Source: SIAQ01 sp964484265 (lineage in GTDB: Bacteria > Planctomycetota > Planctomycetia > Gemmatales > Gemmataceae). Taken from it: 64,000 bases of DNA. Shown piece after piece: positions 35,281 to 44,207 of the stretch. The position numbers and the translations under genes are program-made. How positions within the stretch are numbered: the stretch's first letter is position 1; every line of letters begins with the position of its first letter. Below the pieces are notes generated by a model. The model was not told where the DNA came from. It saw nothing but the letters and a program-made list of their open reading frames with translations, and did not search any database. Location: NCBI GenBank assembly GCA_964484265.1, contig CAZAFH010000002.1, positions 1-64,000 on the forward strand, written 5' to 3'.

Positions 35281-35919
35281 ATGATCCGGTTTTTGCTTGC
35301 AGCTACTGTTGCATTCGCGGTCTGCCCTGTTCCTGTCCAGGCTCAGGCCCCAAAGCCGGACAAGGACGGTTGGTACAGTCTGTTCGATGGCAAGACGCTT
35401 GACGGGTGGAAAGCCGCGGACTTCCCGAAGGCGTTCAAGGTCGAAGAGGGGCTTATCGTTGCCGGGGGAACGCCGTTGACCCACCTCTATTACGTCGGGC
35501 CAGTCCGGAACGCCAAATTCAAGGAGTTCGAATTGAAAGCCGAGGTCAGGACTCGACCCAAGGGAAACTCCGGAATCATTTTTCATACCGAGTTCCAGGA
35601 CAAGGGGTTTCCCAACAAGGGTTTCGAATTTCAGATCAACAACACCGGCAGCGACAAGGCCTTTCGCACAGGCAGCATCTATCCGGCGAAGCCCATGAGC
35701 CGAGTTGTGGTGAAGGATGACGAGTGGTTCGAATGTTATCTTGTCGTCCGCGGAAACAAGGTGACGCTGAAGGTGAACGGCGAAATCACGGTGGAGACAA
35801 CTTTGCCTCATGAGGCGAAGAAGGGACGAGCCCTTGCCAGCGGAACTTTTGCAATCCAAGGCCACGATCCAGGCAGCATTGTGTATTTTCGCAGTATTCG
35901 TGTGAAGCCCCTGGAATGA
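35281..35919 (+). CDS. DUF1080 (3-keto-disaccharide hydrolase-like) secreted protein
   Basis: 212 aa; ATG 35281 with GGGAGAAAG upstream. Signal LAATVAFAVCPVPVQAQ. The concanavalin-like DUF1080 fold is clear: GWYSLFDGKTLDGWK at the start, FELKAEVRTRPKGNSGIIFH, KGFEFQINNT, EWFECYLVVRGNKVTLKVNG and the terminal IVYFRSIRVKPLE. Characterised relatives cleave 3-keto-glycosides. The activity here is inferred. Last gene of the plus-strand series; it converges on the catabolic operon. Confidence 0.9.
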   Translation: MIRFLLAATVAFAVCPVPVQAQAPKPDKDGWYSLFDGKTLDGWKAADFPKAFKVEEGLIVAGGTPLTHLYYVGPVRNAKFKEFELKAEVRTRPKGNSGIIFHTEFQDKGFPNKGFEFQINNTGSDKAFRTGSIYPAKPMSRVVVKDDEWFECYLVVRGNKVTLKVNGEITVETTLPHEAKKGRALASGTFAIQGHDPGSIVYFRSIRVKPLE

Positions 35920-35951
35920 GGATTCCAGTCGAGAAGCCGTGAACCTGCCGC

Positions 35952-37244
35952 TTACTGCATACGATCAAGCGTTTCGCCAGGCTGCCCGATCGCCTGGCAA
36001 AGTCGCTGTAGCCAGCGTGCGGCCGGGGCGCCGTCGATCACGCGATGATCAAAAGTTAAACTGAGCCCGATCGTCTCGCCAATCACGATCGCTTCGCCGC
36101 GAACCACCGGTTCGCGAACGATTCGGCCGATCCCGAGAATCGCGGCTTGCGGAACATTGATAATCGGAGTGAAGAAATCGATGCCGAAGGCGCCAAGGTT
36201 GGTGACGGTGAAGGTTCCTCCCTGTAGCTCCTTCTGCGAAAGCGTGCCCGTGCGTGCGCGTTCGATCAACTGACGAAAATAGCTCGTCAACTCCTGCAAG
36301 GAAAGCCGATCGGCATGGGCAAGAACCGGAGCCAAAAGGCCATGGTCGGTGTCCACAGCGACCGCAATATGGATCGCCTCATGGATGTGAACCCGGTCAA
36401 CTTGCCAACTAGCGTTGAGCAGGGGACATTCCGGCAATAAGGCCGCCACCAGTTTGGCGATGATCTCCGTATAACCTGGTACGATGGCGCCCTGGGCGTT
36501 TGCCCTGGCGTGATTGCGCCAGCGGACGAGTTCGGTTGCGTCGGCTTTTGTGATAAGCGTGACCGGGGCCGTTTGTTGTGTGCCTGCAAGCATTCGTTGC
36601 GCGATTGCCTGGCGAATCCTGGTGACCGGCGACGCAAGTCGGGTTGAAGCAAATGTGATCACATCAAGCTCGCGGATGCGTCCGTTGCGGCCCGTTCCGG
36701 AAACGGCCGTCCAATCGACGGACAGTTCCCGGGCACGACGGCGGGCCCGCGGGGTGGCGACGGGACTGTGACTTTCCGAGGGGGCAGTAGCGACGCGCGA
36801 TTTGACATCCGTAGCATGCTGCATATCTTCGCAGAGAACACGGCCGGTGGGGTCAGGCGTGCGAACCGTGGAGAGATCGACACCCAGCTTTCGGGCCAGG
36901 CGCCGGGCAGCGGGGCCAGTCGGGCGCGGTTCCTTGAGCGGGGATGTTTGGCTTGATGATGTGGGTTGCACCGAATCGGGCCGGCTCGGTGGCGCCTCAC
37001 CGACGCCCAGCAGATACCCGATCACCGCGCCGACTTTGACCACGTCGTCCGGCTGCGGACCATCAGGCGGAATCCACAGTATCCCCGCATCGACTGACTC
37101 GATTTCCTGAGCGGCTTTGTCGCCCTCCAGGATGTACAACATCTCCCCCGGCGAGACCGTTTCACCGCTCTTTTTGAGCCATTCGCGAAACGTTCCCTCC
37201 TCCATCGACCAACCCAGACGGGGAATGGCAATTGCTTGTGCCAT
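35952..37244 (-). CDS. 2-oxoacid dehydrogenase E2 (dihydrolipoyl acyltransferase)
   Basis: 430 aa. Lipoyl domain at 1-80 with the lipoyl-lysine K43 in EGDKAAQEIES. Two consecutive peripheral-subunit-binding-like segments follow: ARRLARKLGVDLSTV (about 110-142) and ARRRARELSVDWTAV (about 164-198). The catalytic acyltransferase domain runs from about 205 to the end, with H400-x-x-x-D404-G in FDHRVIDG. It transfers an acyl group from E1 to CoA. Five bases separate it from the E1 gene upstream. A duplicated E3-binding domain is unusual for the family. No E3 gene is in the operon. Confidence 0.93.
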   Translation of the reverse strand: MAQAIAIPRLGWSMEEGTFREWLKKSGETVSPGEMLYILEGDKAAQEIESVDAGILWIPPDGPQPDDVVKVGAVIGYLLGVGEAPPSRPDSVQPTSSSQTSPLKEPRPTGPAARRLARKLGVDLSTVRTPDPTGRVLCEDMQHATDVKSRVATAPSESHSPVATPRARRRARELSVDWTAVSGTGRNGRIRELDVITFASTRLASPVTRIRQAIAQRMLAGTQQTAPVTLITKADATELVRWRNHARANAQGAIVPGYTEIIAKLVAALLPECPLLNASWQVDRVHIHEAIHIAVAVDTDHGLLAPVLAHADRLSLQELTSYFRQLIERARTGTLSQKELQGGTFTVTNLGAFGIDFFTPIINVPQAAILGIGRIVREPVVRGEAIVIGETIGLSLTFDHRVIDGAPAARWLQRLCQAIGQPGETLDRMQ

Positions 37245-37249
37245 GGCGA

Positions 37250-39226
37250 TTACTCCTTCACCAGTTCGCGCAGCGCCGAGGCGATGTCGTCGATGCCCGG
37301 CACGACGGCTTTCTCGAGCGACGGCGCGTAGGGCGTGGGAGCGAAGGCGCCGTTGAGCCGTTTGATCGGCGCGTCGAGGTCATTAAAGCCGCGGTCGGCT
37401 ACCTGGGCAGCAATCTCGGACGCCAGGCTGCACGGCCCGAAGGCTTCATCGACAACTAACAATCGCCCCGTCTTGGCGACCGATTGCAGAATCGTGTCGA
37501 CATCGAGCGGCGACACGGTCCGGGGATCGACGATCTCAATGGACAGTCCCTCGCTGGCCAGTTTCTCCGCGGCCCTCTCGGCGTGCTGGACCATCAGCGA
37601 AAGAGCGACCACGGAGGCGTCGGTACCGGCGCGGGCGACGCGGGCCTGGCCGAAGGGAATCTCGTAAGGTTCTGTTGGAACCGTACCTTTCACGGACATC
37701 AACTCGCGATGTTCGAGGAACAGCACTGGATCCTGGCAGCGCAAGGCGTGTGCAAGCAGCCCTTTCGCATCATAGGGCGTGGACGGCACGACCACACGCA
37801 AGCCGGGAATGTGCGCGTAGATCGAATAATACAGACCGGAATGATGCGTGGCCGCCGAGTGACCGATGCCTCCACAGCCGCGCAAGAGAAGCGGCATCTT
37901 CAAACGGCCACTGCTCATGTATTGCATCTTGGCGATCTGGTTGATGATTTCGCCAAACGAGTCGTTGATGAAATCGATGAACATGAAATCGATGACGGGG
38001 CGCGTTCCCGTCATGGCGGCGCCGCAGGCGAGTCCCACGAAGCCTCGTTCGCAGATCGGCGTGTCACACAATCGCTCCGGCCCATATTTCGCGTAAAGCC
38101 CCAACGTGGTTCGGAAATTTCCGCCCCGATCGCCAATGCCTTCGCCCATGACAAAGATTTTCGGGTCGGCCGCCATGGCGTGATCGAGCGCTTCGAGAGT
38201 GGCGGCCACGAACGAGATTTCGCGCGACGTTTTTGTCTTGACTGGTGCCGGCGGATCTTTCGGAGTCGCATAGACATGAGCCGTCGCGGAAGCAGCATCA
38301 GGAATGGGACTCGACTCCGCGAAGTTTCGAGCTTGGCGAACCAGTTCCGCAACCTCCTCATCAATGGTTTCGAACTGGTTTCGCAAAGCCGGGTACGCAT
38401 CGAGCATTCGCCGAATGGGGCAGCGTTCTTTCCAGGCGGCCACATCCTCGCGTGTGCGATAAGTGAAGTCTCCCATTCCCTCGGCATGGGCGCGGGTGCG
38501 ATAGGTTTTGCACTCGAGGAGCGTAGGGCCACTGCCCGCCCGCGCTCGATGGATCGCTTCGCCTGCAACGCGATGAATTTCGACGACGTCATTGCCGTCC
38601 AGCTCGAAGCCGGAAATGCCATAAGCTGTGCCGCGATTGCCGACGCTGGGATTGCCGCTGGCATAGGCGAAGGGGACTTCGGTCGCGAACTGGTTGTTCT
38701 CGCAGACGAAGATCACGGGCAGCTTCCAGATGCTGGCCATGTTGAGGCCTTCGTGAAAGGCGCCGTTGTTGACGGCCCCGTCGCCGAAAAAGGCAACGGC
38801 GACGGTCCCATTCTTGAGGAGCTTCGAGCTGTAACCACCGCCGCACGCCTGGAGAATGCAGGGGCCGACGATGCCGCTCGTTCCCATCATGCCGATTTCC
38901 GGCGCGAACAGATGCATGCTGCCGCCGCGGCCGCGTGAGCAGCCGATCGATCGGCCGAAAAGCTCGGCCATCAACTCGCGCGGCGGCACGCCTTTAGCCA
39001 AAGCGTGCCCATGCCCGCGGTGCGTCGAAAAGGCCGGATCCCGTTCGGTCAGGTGTGCGCACACCGCCGTCGCGATTGCCTCTTCACCAACGTAGGTGTG
39101 GCACGCTCCGTGAATCAGCCCTCGTTGATGGCATCGAGCCAGTTCTTCCTCGGTCTGCCGAATCACCTGCATGGTGCGATAAAGACCGAGAATCTGCTCG
39201 TCGGTTGGATGTCCCTGGTTGCTCAT
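37250..39226 (-). CDS. Fused 2-oxoacid dehydrogenase E1 alpha-beta (acetoin/pyruvate dehydrogenase-like)
   Basis: 658 aa from ATG 39226. The first half is the E1 alpha domain, with ThDP-binding GDGAVNNGAFHEGLN, GMMGTSGIVG and the phosphorylation-loop-like YRTRAHAEGM. The second half (from about 340) is E1 beta, with FVMGEGIGDRGGNF, ICERGFVGLACGAAMTG and the C-terminal VDEAFGPCSLASEIAAQV. It decarboxylates a 2-oxoacid and passes the acyl group to the E2 lipoyl arm. Alpha and beta are separate genes in many bacteria but are fused here. The start is 5 bases from the SDR stop. The substrate cannot be read from sequence. Confidence 0.92.
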   Translation of the reverse strand: MSNQGHPTDEQILGLYRTMQVIRQTEEELARCHQRGLIHGACHTYVGEEAIATAVCAHLTERDPAFSTHRGHGHALAKGVPPRELMAELFGRSIGCSRGRGGSMHLFAPEIGMMGTSGIVGPCILQACGGGYSSKLLKNGTVAVAFFGDGAVNNGAFHEGLNMASIWKLPVIFVCENNQFATEVPFAYASGNPSVGNRGTAYGISGFELDGNDVVEIHRVAGEAIHRARAGSGPTLLECKTYRTRAHAEGMGDFTYRTREDVAAWKERCPIRRMLDAYPALRNQFETIDEEVAELVRQARNFAESSPIPDAASATAHVYATPKDPPAPVKTKTSREISFVAATLEALDHAMAADPKIFVMGEGIGDRGGNFRTTLGLYAKYGPERLCDTPICERGFVGLACGAAMTGTRPVIDFMFIDFINDSFGEIINQIAKMQYMSSGRLKMPLLLRGCGGIGHSAATHHSGLYYSIYAHIPGLRVVVPSTPYDAKGLLAHALRCQDPVLFLEHRELMSVKGTVPTEPYEIPFGQARVARAGTDASVVALSLMVQHAERAAEKLASEGLSIEIVDPRTVSPLDVDTILQSVAKTGRLLVVDEAFGPCSLASEIAAQVADRGFNDLDAPIKRLNGAFAPTPYAPSLEKAVVPGIDDIASALRELVKE

Positions 39227-39230
39227 AAGG

Positions 39231-40064
39231 CTACTTTTTCTCCGGTAGAAATGTCTGCACGGTGCGTTGTTCGTGACCAGGCGTGCCACCGGCATTCATC
39301 GCCATGTTGCCGCCATCCATCGGGATGATGGCGCCGGTGATCCATTCGGAAGCATCCGAGGCAAGGAAAACCGCCAGGCCCATGATGTCTTTGGGCTGTC
39401 CAAGGCGCCCAGCGGGAATGCCACGCAGAAAGCGACCTTCGAGCGTCGGGTCATCGCGCATGCGAAGGGTCAGACCGGGGTTCACGACCTGAGCGGGCGT
39501 AACGCAATTCACCCGTACCCCGCGATAGCTCCATTCGGTGCTCAGTTCCCGGGTCATCTGAATGACCGCTCCCATCGCCATGCTGTAAGCGATATGGCCG
39601 CGCCCCAGCGCCGTCGAACTGGCGAGCGATCCAATGTTCATGATAGAGCCGCGTCCCTGGGCAAGCATGCGCCGTCCCGCCTCCTGGCACATGGCGAACC
39701 GGCCGACCACCAGGTTTTGTAAAACGCGGTGCAGGTTGGGGATCGTCAGATCCTCGGGTTTGGAAAGATGCCCGTCGCCGGCGATGTTTCCCAGGAAATC
39801 GACCCGGCCGAACACGGCATCGACTTGCTTGAACAGTTCGCTGATCGCCTCGGGATCGGAGACGTCGGTGCCGAGCGCAAGTGTCTTCCGCCCCTGGGAG
39901 CGAATCTGTTCCTCCGTTGCCTGGGCGCCGTCCAGGTTGCGATCCACGAGCACGACATCGGCCTCGTGCTGGGCCAGTGCCAGGGCGGTTGCCTGTCCGA
40001 GACCTTGAGCGGCTCCGGAAACGACAGCCACTTTGCCTTGCAAAGAAAAAAGGTTGTTTGTCAT
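39231..40064 (-). CDS. SDR-family oxidoreductase lacking the catalytic lysine
   Basis: 277 aa; ATG 40064 overlaps the transporter stop (ATGA), which rules out the longer frame to 40466. Rossmann motif SGAAQGLG at 16-23, D41 for NAD specificity, NIAG at 93-96, Ser146 and Tyr160 in place. The classical Y-x-x-x-K reads YSMAM, so Lys164 is Met. The C-terminus WITGAIIPMDGGNM is standard. The fold and cofactor site are intact, but proton relay would be altered. Either a divergent dehydrogenase or a non-catalytic/isomerase-type member of the pathway. Confidence 0.9.
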   Translation of the reverse strand: MTNNLFSLQGKVAVVSGAAQGLGQATALALAQHEADVVLVDRNLDGAQATEEQIRSQGRKTLALGTDVSDPEAISELFKQVDAVFGRVDFLGNIAGDGHLSKPEDLTIPNLHRVLQNLVVGRFAMCQEAGRRMLAQGRGSIMNIGSLASSTALGRGHIAYSMAMGAVIQMTRELSTEWSYRGVRVNCVTPAQVVNPGLTLRMRDDPTLEGRFLRGIPAGRLGQPKDIMGLAVFLASDASEWITGAIIPMDGGNMAMNAGGTPGHEQRTVQTFLPEKK

Positions 40065-41539
40065 GGATTGCTCATCCTCTGTGTTTGGGGTGAACTCCAT
40101 CCTAAGGTCATCGTTAAGGCGGCACCCGCGAAGAGGATGCACGCGATCGACCACAGGCCGAGCTGGCCTAGAATCGTGGGCCCGAAAAAGCCGCCGATGT
40201 TGGCGACGGAATTGATGAGGGCTATGCCACCGGCGGCGGCCGCACCGGACAGGAAGGCGCTGGGCAGCGTCCAGAACACCGGTAACATGCTCATCATGCC
40301 CGCTTGCGCAATGCACAGGCCAACCAGCGCCACCACGGGGGTTGGGCCCCACGCGACCAACCCCCAACCCACTGCGGCCGCCAAGGCGGCGCCGGCCAGG
40401 TGGAGGCGGCGTTCCCCGGTCCGATCCGAGCTGATACCGACCAACGCCATGCACACCACGGCACACAAGTGCGGCAGCGCCGTCAACAGGCCGATTTGGA
40501 AATTCGTGAGACTCGGACGGAGAGCGTGCTGGAAAATCAGATCGCCGCTCTGCGCCGATTGCTTTTCGGAGAGCCGTATCTTCAGGTGTTCCTTGAAGCT
40601 CCTTAAGTTTGCGAACTCTTTATCGCCCAGCGGGTGAAGATCTGCGATGACTTCCTCGGAAACATTTTCTGCTCGCAGTTTCTGGAAAACGCTTTCCGTC
40701 AGTTGGTAGGGCCCCTGATACTGCTCCTTGACGAGCGTCGGAAAATACGCTCCCCCCGCGTTCGAGCCAACCGCGACCGTGAAATAGATCGCTATCAACA
40801 GCCACACGCGTGGCTGGTGCATCGCCTGCCACTTGTCCGGGCCGTGTTGCTGTTGGCGAACGCGATCCTCCTCGGCCATCCGCTGGATCAACCATTGTCG
40901 CTGATCGTCTGCCAGCCAGTAAGCGTCGCGAGGGACATCGGTCAGGTAGAACAAGACCGCCACTCCGAGAATCACGCTCGGAAGTCCTTCGAGCAAAAAC
41001 AGCCACTGCCAGCCGTGTAAGCCGTTCACGCCGTTGAACCGGTCCATGATCCAGCCGGAGAGCGGATTACCGAAAACACTTGCCAGGCCGATCGCCAGCA
41101 TGAAAAACGCGGTCATCTTGCCGCGTTGGCGATCGGGAAACCAGTAGCTCAAGTAAAGAATGATCCCGGGGAAAAAGCCCGCTTCCGCGACTCCGAGCAG
41201 GATCCGCAAGGCATAAAAGGTCCAAATATCCTGGGCGAACATCGTCGCACCCGAAATGAGTCCCCAGGTTATCATGATTCGCGCGATCCAAACGCGTGCT
41301 CCGATTCGCCGCATCAGCAAGTTGCTGGGAACCTCGAAGAGAATATAGCCGACATAGAACATTCCGTAGCCGAGATCGAACGTCGCCTTGGTCAGGCCAA
41401 GGTCGTCTTGCATTTTCAGGCGAGCAAAGCCGACGTTCGCGCGATCGAGGATGTTCAGGAGATACAGAAGACAAATAAATGGGATGAGCCGCCATGCGAC
41501 TTTGCTGAGCGTCGTTTTTTCGAGGTCCTGCGGATTCAT
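40061..41539 (-). CDS. MFS transporter, anion:cation symporter (ACS) type
   Basis: 492 aa with about 12 membrane segments. Typical ACS start: VAWRLIPFICLLYLLNILDRANVGFARL, then GYGMFYVGYILFEVPSNLLMRRIGARVWIARIM. A large cytoplasmic loop holds the central charged segment (about 215-330), longer than in most relatives. ACS carriers import organic anions such as sugar acids or aromatic acids. The position inside the operon points to uptake of the pathway substrate. It starts 21 bases after the cyclase gene stop. Confidence 0.9.
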   Translation of the reverse strand: MNPQDLEKTTLSKVAWRLIPFICLLYLLNILDRANVGFARLKMQDDLGLTKATFDLGYGMFYVGYILFEVPSNLLMRRIGARVWIARIMITWGLISGATMFAQDIWTFYALRILLGVAEAGFFPGIILYLSYWFPDRQRGKMTAFFMLAIGLASVFGNPLSGWIMDRFNGVNGLHGWQWLFLLEGLPSVILGVAVLFYLTDVPRDAYWLADDQRQWLIQRMAEEDRVRQQQHGPDKWQAMHQPRVWLLIAIYFTVAVGSNAGGAYFPTLVKEQYQGPYQLTESVFQKLRAENVSEEVIADLHPLGDKEFANLRSFKEHLKIRLSEKQSAQSGDLIFQHALRPSLTNFQIGLLTALPHLCAVVCMALVGISSDRTGERRLHLAGAALAAAVGWGLVAWGPTPVVALVGLCIAQAGMMSMLPVFWTLPSAFLSGAAAAGGIALINSVANIGGFFGPTILGQLGLWSIACILFAGAALTMTLGWSSPQTQRMSNP

Positions 41540-41560
41540 GAAATTATTGCCCGTGGTCGG

Positions 41561-43300
41561 TTAGTGCAAGACAATCGCTCGCCCGGGGCCGCCGTGACAA
41601 TCGCGGACCCTAATCGGCGCAAACAGGAAGTAGGAATTCGCGGGAATGCTGCCGACGTTGACCAACATTTCGACGCCGACCATCTCGTTCGAACCGAGCG
41701 CCCAGTAGGTCATGAGAGCGCGCCCAGGCTCGACGCCTCCCAGGTCCGGAGCGTCGGAAGCAACACAGCGAACGCCCTTCGATTTCAAGTACACAATCGC
41801 ATCCGGCCCAGGAGCCGGCCAGCCTTCCACTTTGCCGTTCAGCGGGTCCAGCCACATCGCGGCATTCGCGGATTGCGGCCAGCCGCTTTTTGGCTTCAAA
41901 GAGGGAATGAGGAACTTATCGTTGTAACCGGTGTGGAAGATGACCACCTCGTCTGTCTTCAATGGCCCATTCTTGGCTTCATAGGATTTGATGTGATCGG
42001 GGGTGATCTCGGGGGACATCGGCCAGTGTTGCCGTTTCGTGGCGCCGATCAGGGATCGCACATCGATGACGCGAGCTTCGCCGCACGTCCAGGGCAGAGG
42101 CACTTTTTCGGTGGTCATCGAACTGGTGCCGCGCTTACCGTATTTCTTTTCGTAGTCCGACAGCCAGCCACGAACTTCGGCGGAATAATCGGGCTGGCTT
42201 TTCTCCGGGGGCAAAGCGTAACTGGGGGGCACGAGATGCGTCCCCGCCATACTGTCCATCAAATGCGTGTGGTGCCACAGGTCGAGATATTCGGAGTAAA
42301 GGAAATCGACCTTCAAATAGACCTGGCGATGATTTCCCGTGCCGATGCCCGGCGCGGTGAGCGGCAACTTCGGCGAAAGAACCGGGGAGAGATCGATGGC
42401 TCGCTTCTTCCGACACGAGTCGATCAACCGCTTCGGCAATTCACCGCCGATAATCGAGAAGGCTCGTCCCTCTGCGTACGGACCGCCTTCGTGGCGGGGA
42501 AAAAGCATGCAATAGAACGCACCGGTTGCCGGCAGCGATCCGAGGTTGGTCGCACCCTCGGTCCAGATCATTCCGTACTTGAGCCCGGCATAATGGGTCG
42601 GCTCCGCCAGGGTTGGCAATGGCCCCATGCTGGCACTGTCGGTGCCGAGTGCGAGCACGCCGCGTTTCCCGAGAAACTCCATGCAATCAGGATCAGGGTC
42701 AGGATAGCCTGGGGCCTTGCCGTCGAGAATATCAGCGATGAATCGACGGCCGGCGGGAAACGGGCGGTAATATTTGTCGGAATAGTCGCTGCGAAAGAGC
42801 ACCACATCGCCGAATTTGACCGGCCGATGCTGATTCTCGAACCGCTTCACATGCTCGATATTGACCAGCGGGCTCTCCCCCTTGGGGGCCTTGTCGAGCA
42901 ATTCACGAATATCGACGACGCAGGCTTCACCGCCGAGTTGCCATGGCTCAATCTTGTCCGTGTAGGCAAGTCCGAGCGGCCCCGATTTCTCGCGTTTGAG
43001 ATCGGGACGAGCTACCGAGTGAGGCGGTACGTCGATTTGCGTGCCGGTGTTGCCGTCGATGAGGAGAACATCAATGTTGTAGGCCGAGTCGCGGCCGATC
43101 TTGCGTTCATGCTTGATCGAGAATCGCGGAAACGGGTGCGACGGCCAGGTGCAGGGATATTCCGGAGCGACGAGGAGGGAATGATCCACGAAGCGGCTTT
43201 GCGCGGCCCCATCCTGCGCCGTCGCAACCGTGGCTGCGACCAACACACCGGCCAGCACGGATAACCAACGATACAAAGGATGCAGTCGATTCCATTTCAT
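41561..43300 (-). CDS. Secreted double-cyclase-domain protein (kynurenine formamidase-like fold)
   Basis: 579 aa with signal WLSVLAGVLVAATVATAQ. Two halves (about 35-300 and 305-579) each resemble the cyclase/kynurenine formamidase family: paired blocks EACVVDIRELL/EARVIDVRSLI, DVVLFRSDYSDKY/EVVIFHTGYNDKF, and GTDSASMG/ASDAPDLGG. The family's H-x-G-T-H-x-D-x-P-x-H metal motif is degenerate in both: NTGTQIDVPPH in the first half and SMAGTHLVPPSY in the second. It may have reduced or different metal chemistry, with one composite site possible. Its stop/start overlaps the FAH gene upstream. Confidence 0.85.
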   Translation of the reverse strand: MKWNRLHPLYRWLSVLAGVLVAATVATAQDGAAQSRFVDHSLLVAPEYPCTWPSHPFPRFSIKHERKIGRDSAYNIDVLLIDGNTGTQIDVPPHSVARPDLKREKSGPLGLAYTDKIEPWQLGGEACVVDIRELLDKAPKGESPLVNIEHVKRFENQHRPVKFGDVVLFRSDYSDKYYRPFPAGRRFIADILDGKAPGYPDPDPDCMEFLGKRGVLALGTDSASMGPLPTLAEPTHYAGLKYGMIWTEGATNLGSLPATGAFYCMLFPRHEGGPYAEGRAFSIIGGELPKRLIDSCRKKRAIDLSPVLSPKLPLTAPGIGTGNHRQVYLKVDFLYSEYLDLWHHTHLMDSMAGTHLVPPSYALPPEKSQPDYSAEVRGWLSDYEKKYGKRGTSSMTTEKVPLPWTCGEARVIDVRSLIGATKRQHWPMSPEITPDHIKSYEAKNGPLKTDEVVIFHTGYNDKFLIPSLKPKSGWPQSANAAMWLDPLNGKVEGWPAPGPDAIVYLKSKGVRCVASDAPDLGGVEPGRALMTYWALGSNEMVGVEMLVNVGSIPANSYFLFAPIRVRDCHGGPGRAIVLH

Positions 43301-44112
43301 CGGACATCCACTCCTTCCGCGATGACCGGGTTACTCAGAGCCCCAATGCCGTCGATTTCGATTGTCACGGTGTCTCCCGGCTGCAAGAAGACGGGCGGTT
43401 TGCGCGCACCGCCGACGCCGTGAGGAGTTCCCGTGAGGATCACCGTGCCGGCAGCCAGGCGCGTGCTGCCGCTCAAGAACTCGATCAACGTCGGCACGTC
43501 GAAGATCATGTCATTGGTGTTCCAGTCCTGCATCGACTGGCCATTCAAGATCGTGCGGATCCCAAGCGCGTTCGGATTGGGAATCTCGTCGCGCGTGACC
43601 AGGCAAGGCCCGAGCGGACAAAAGGTGGCGAAGGTTTTGCCCCGGCACCACTGGCTGCCGCCGTATTTCATCTGCCAATCGCGAGCGCTTACATCGTTGG
43701 CGCAGGTGTAGCCCAGCACGTACTGCAAGGCATCGGCCTTGGAAATGTTGTGGCATTCCTTGCCGATGACGACGGCGAGTTCGCACTCGTAGTCCACGGC
43801 ATCGCTCTTCAGCCGCCGCGGCAGGACGATCGGATCTCCGGGATTCTGGAGCGTGCCGCTGTTCTTCATGAAGACGACGGGCCACTCGGGAATCGGCTGG
43901 TTCCCCTCGGCGGCGTGCTTCCGGTAGTTGAGGCCGATGCAAATGATGTCGCGCGGTTCGATAGGGGCGAGCAGTTTCGCGACCGCGGCTGGCTCGCCCG
44001 TGTCGGTCAGCGTGCCGAGAATCTCCCCGGTGAGTCGTGTTGTGCGTCCGTCGGCATGCAACCGCCCATAAACGATCTGGCCGGTCGTCGTCTGGTAGCG
44101 AATGATTTTCAT
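43297..44112 (-). CDS. Fumarylacetoacetate hydrolase (FAH) family protein
   Basis: 271 aa. The conserved metal-binding set is present: DYECELAVVIG, GYTCANDVSARDWQ, GKTFATFCPLGPCLV, and the C-terminal GTVILTGTPHGVG and PGDTVTIEIDGIG. IGLNYRKHAAE precedes the core. The family hydrolyses or decarboxylates acylpyruvates and 2,4-diketo acids, often releasing pyruvate. That would feed the E1/E2 genes in this operon (inference). It overlaps the 32-aa ORF upstream and the cyclase gene downstream by ATGA. Confidence 0.92.
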   Translation of the reverse strand: MKIIRYQTTTGQIVYGRLHADGRTTRLTGEILGTLTDTGEPAAVAKLLAPIEPRDIICIGLNYRKHAAEGNQPIPEWPVVFMKNSGTLQNPGDPIVLPRRLKSDAVDYECELAVVIGKECHNISKADALQYVLGYTCANDVSARDWQMKYGGSQWCRGKTFATFCPLGPCLVTRDEIPNPNALGIRTILNGQSMQDWNTNDMIFDVPTLIEFLSGSTRLAAGTVILTGTPHGVGGARKPPVFLQPGDTVTIEIDGIGALSNPVIAEGVDVR

Positions 44113-44207
44113 GGTCTGGTTCCTGAAGGCTTGGTATTGAGATCTTCCAGCGGCACGCCGGTCAGCTCCGCCGTCCGTCGCAACTTTTCGCGCCCCGTGC
44201 GGGTCAT
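44109..44207 (-). CDS. 32-aa ORF coupled at both ends within the catabolic operon
   Basis: ATG 44207 lies in the stop of the epimerase gene (ATGA at 44204-44207), and its own TGA overlaps the FAH start (ATGA at 44109-44112). The product begins MTRTGREKLRRTAELTG, is basic at the N-terminus, and ends LNTKPSGTRP. No family was recognised. Perfect overlap with both neighbours argues for real translation, either as a small protein or as a coupling device that carries ribosomes into the FAH gene. Confidence 0.6.
   Translation of the reverse strand: MTRTGREKLRRTAELTGVPLEDLNTKPSGTRP

Noticed and set aside
39231..40466. Longer start for the SDR gene (to 40466)
   Set aside because: The extension overlaps the transporter gene by 400 bases. 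ATG 40064 with ATGA coupling and an immediate Rossmann fold is better.
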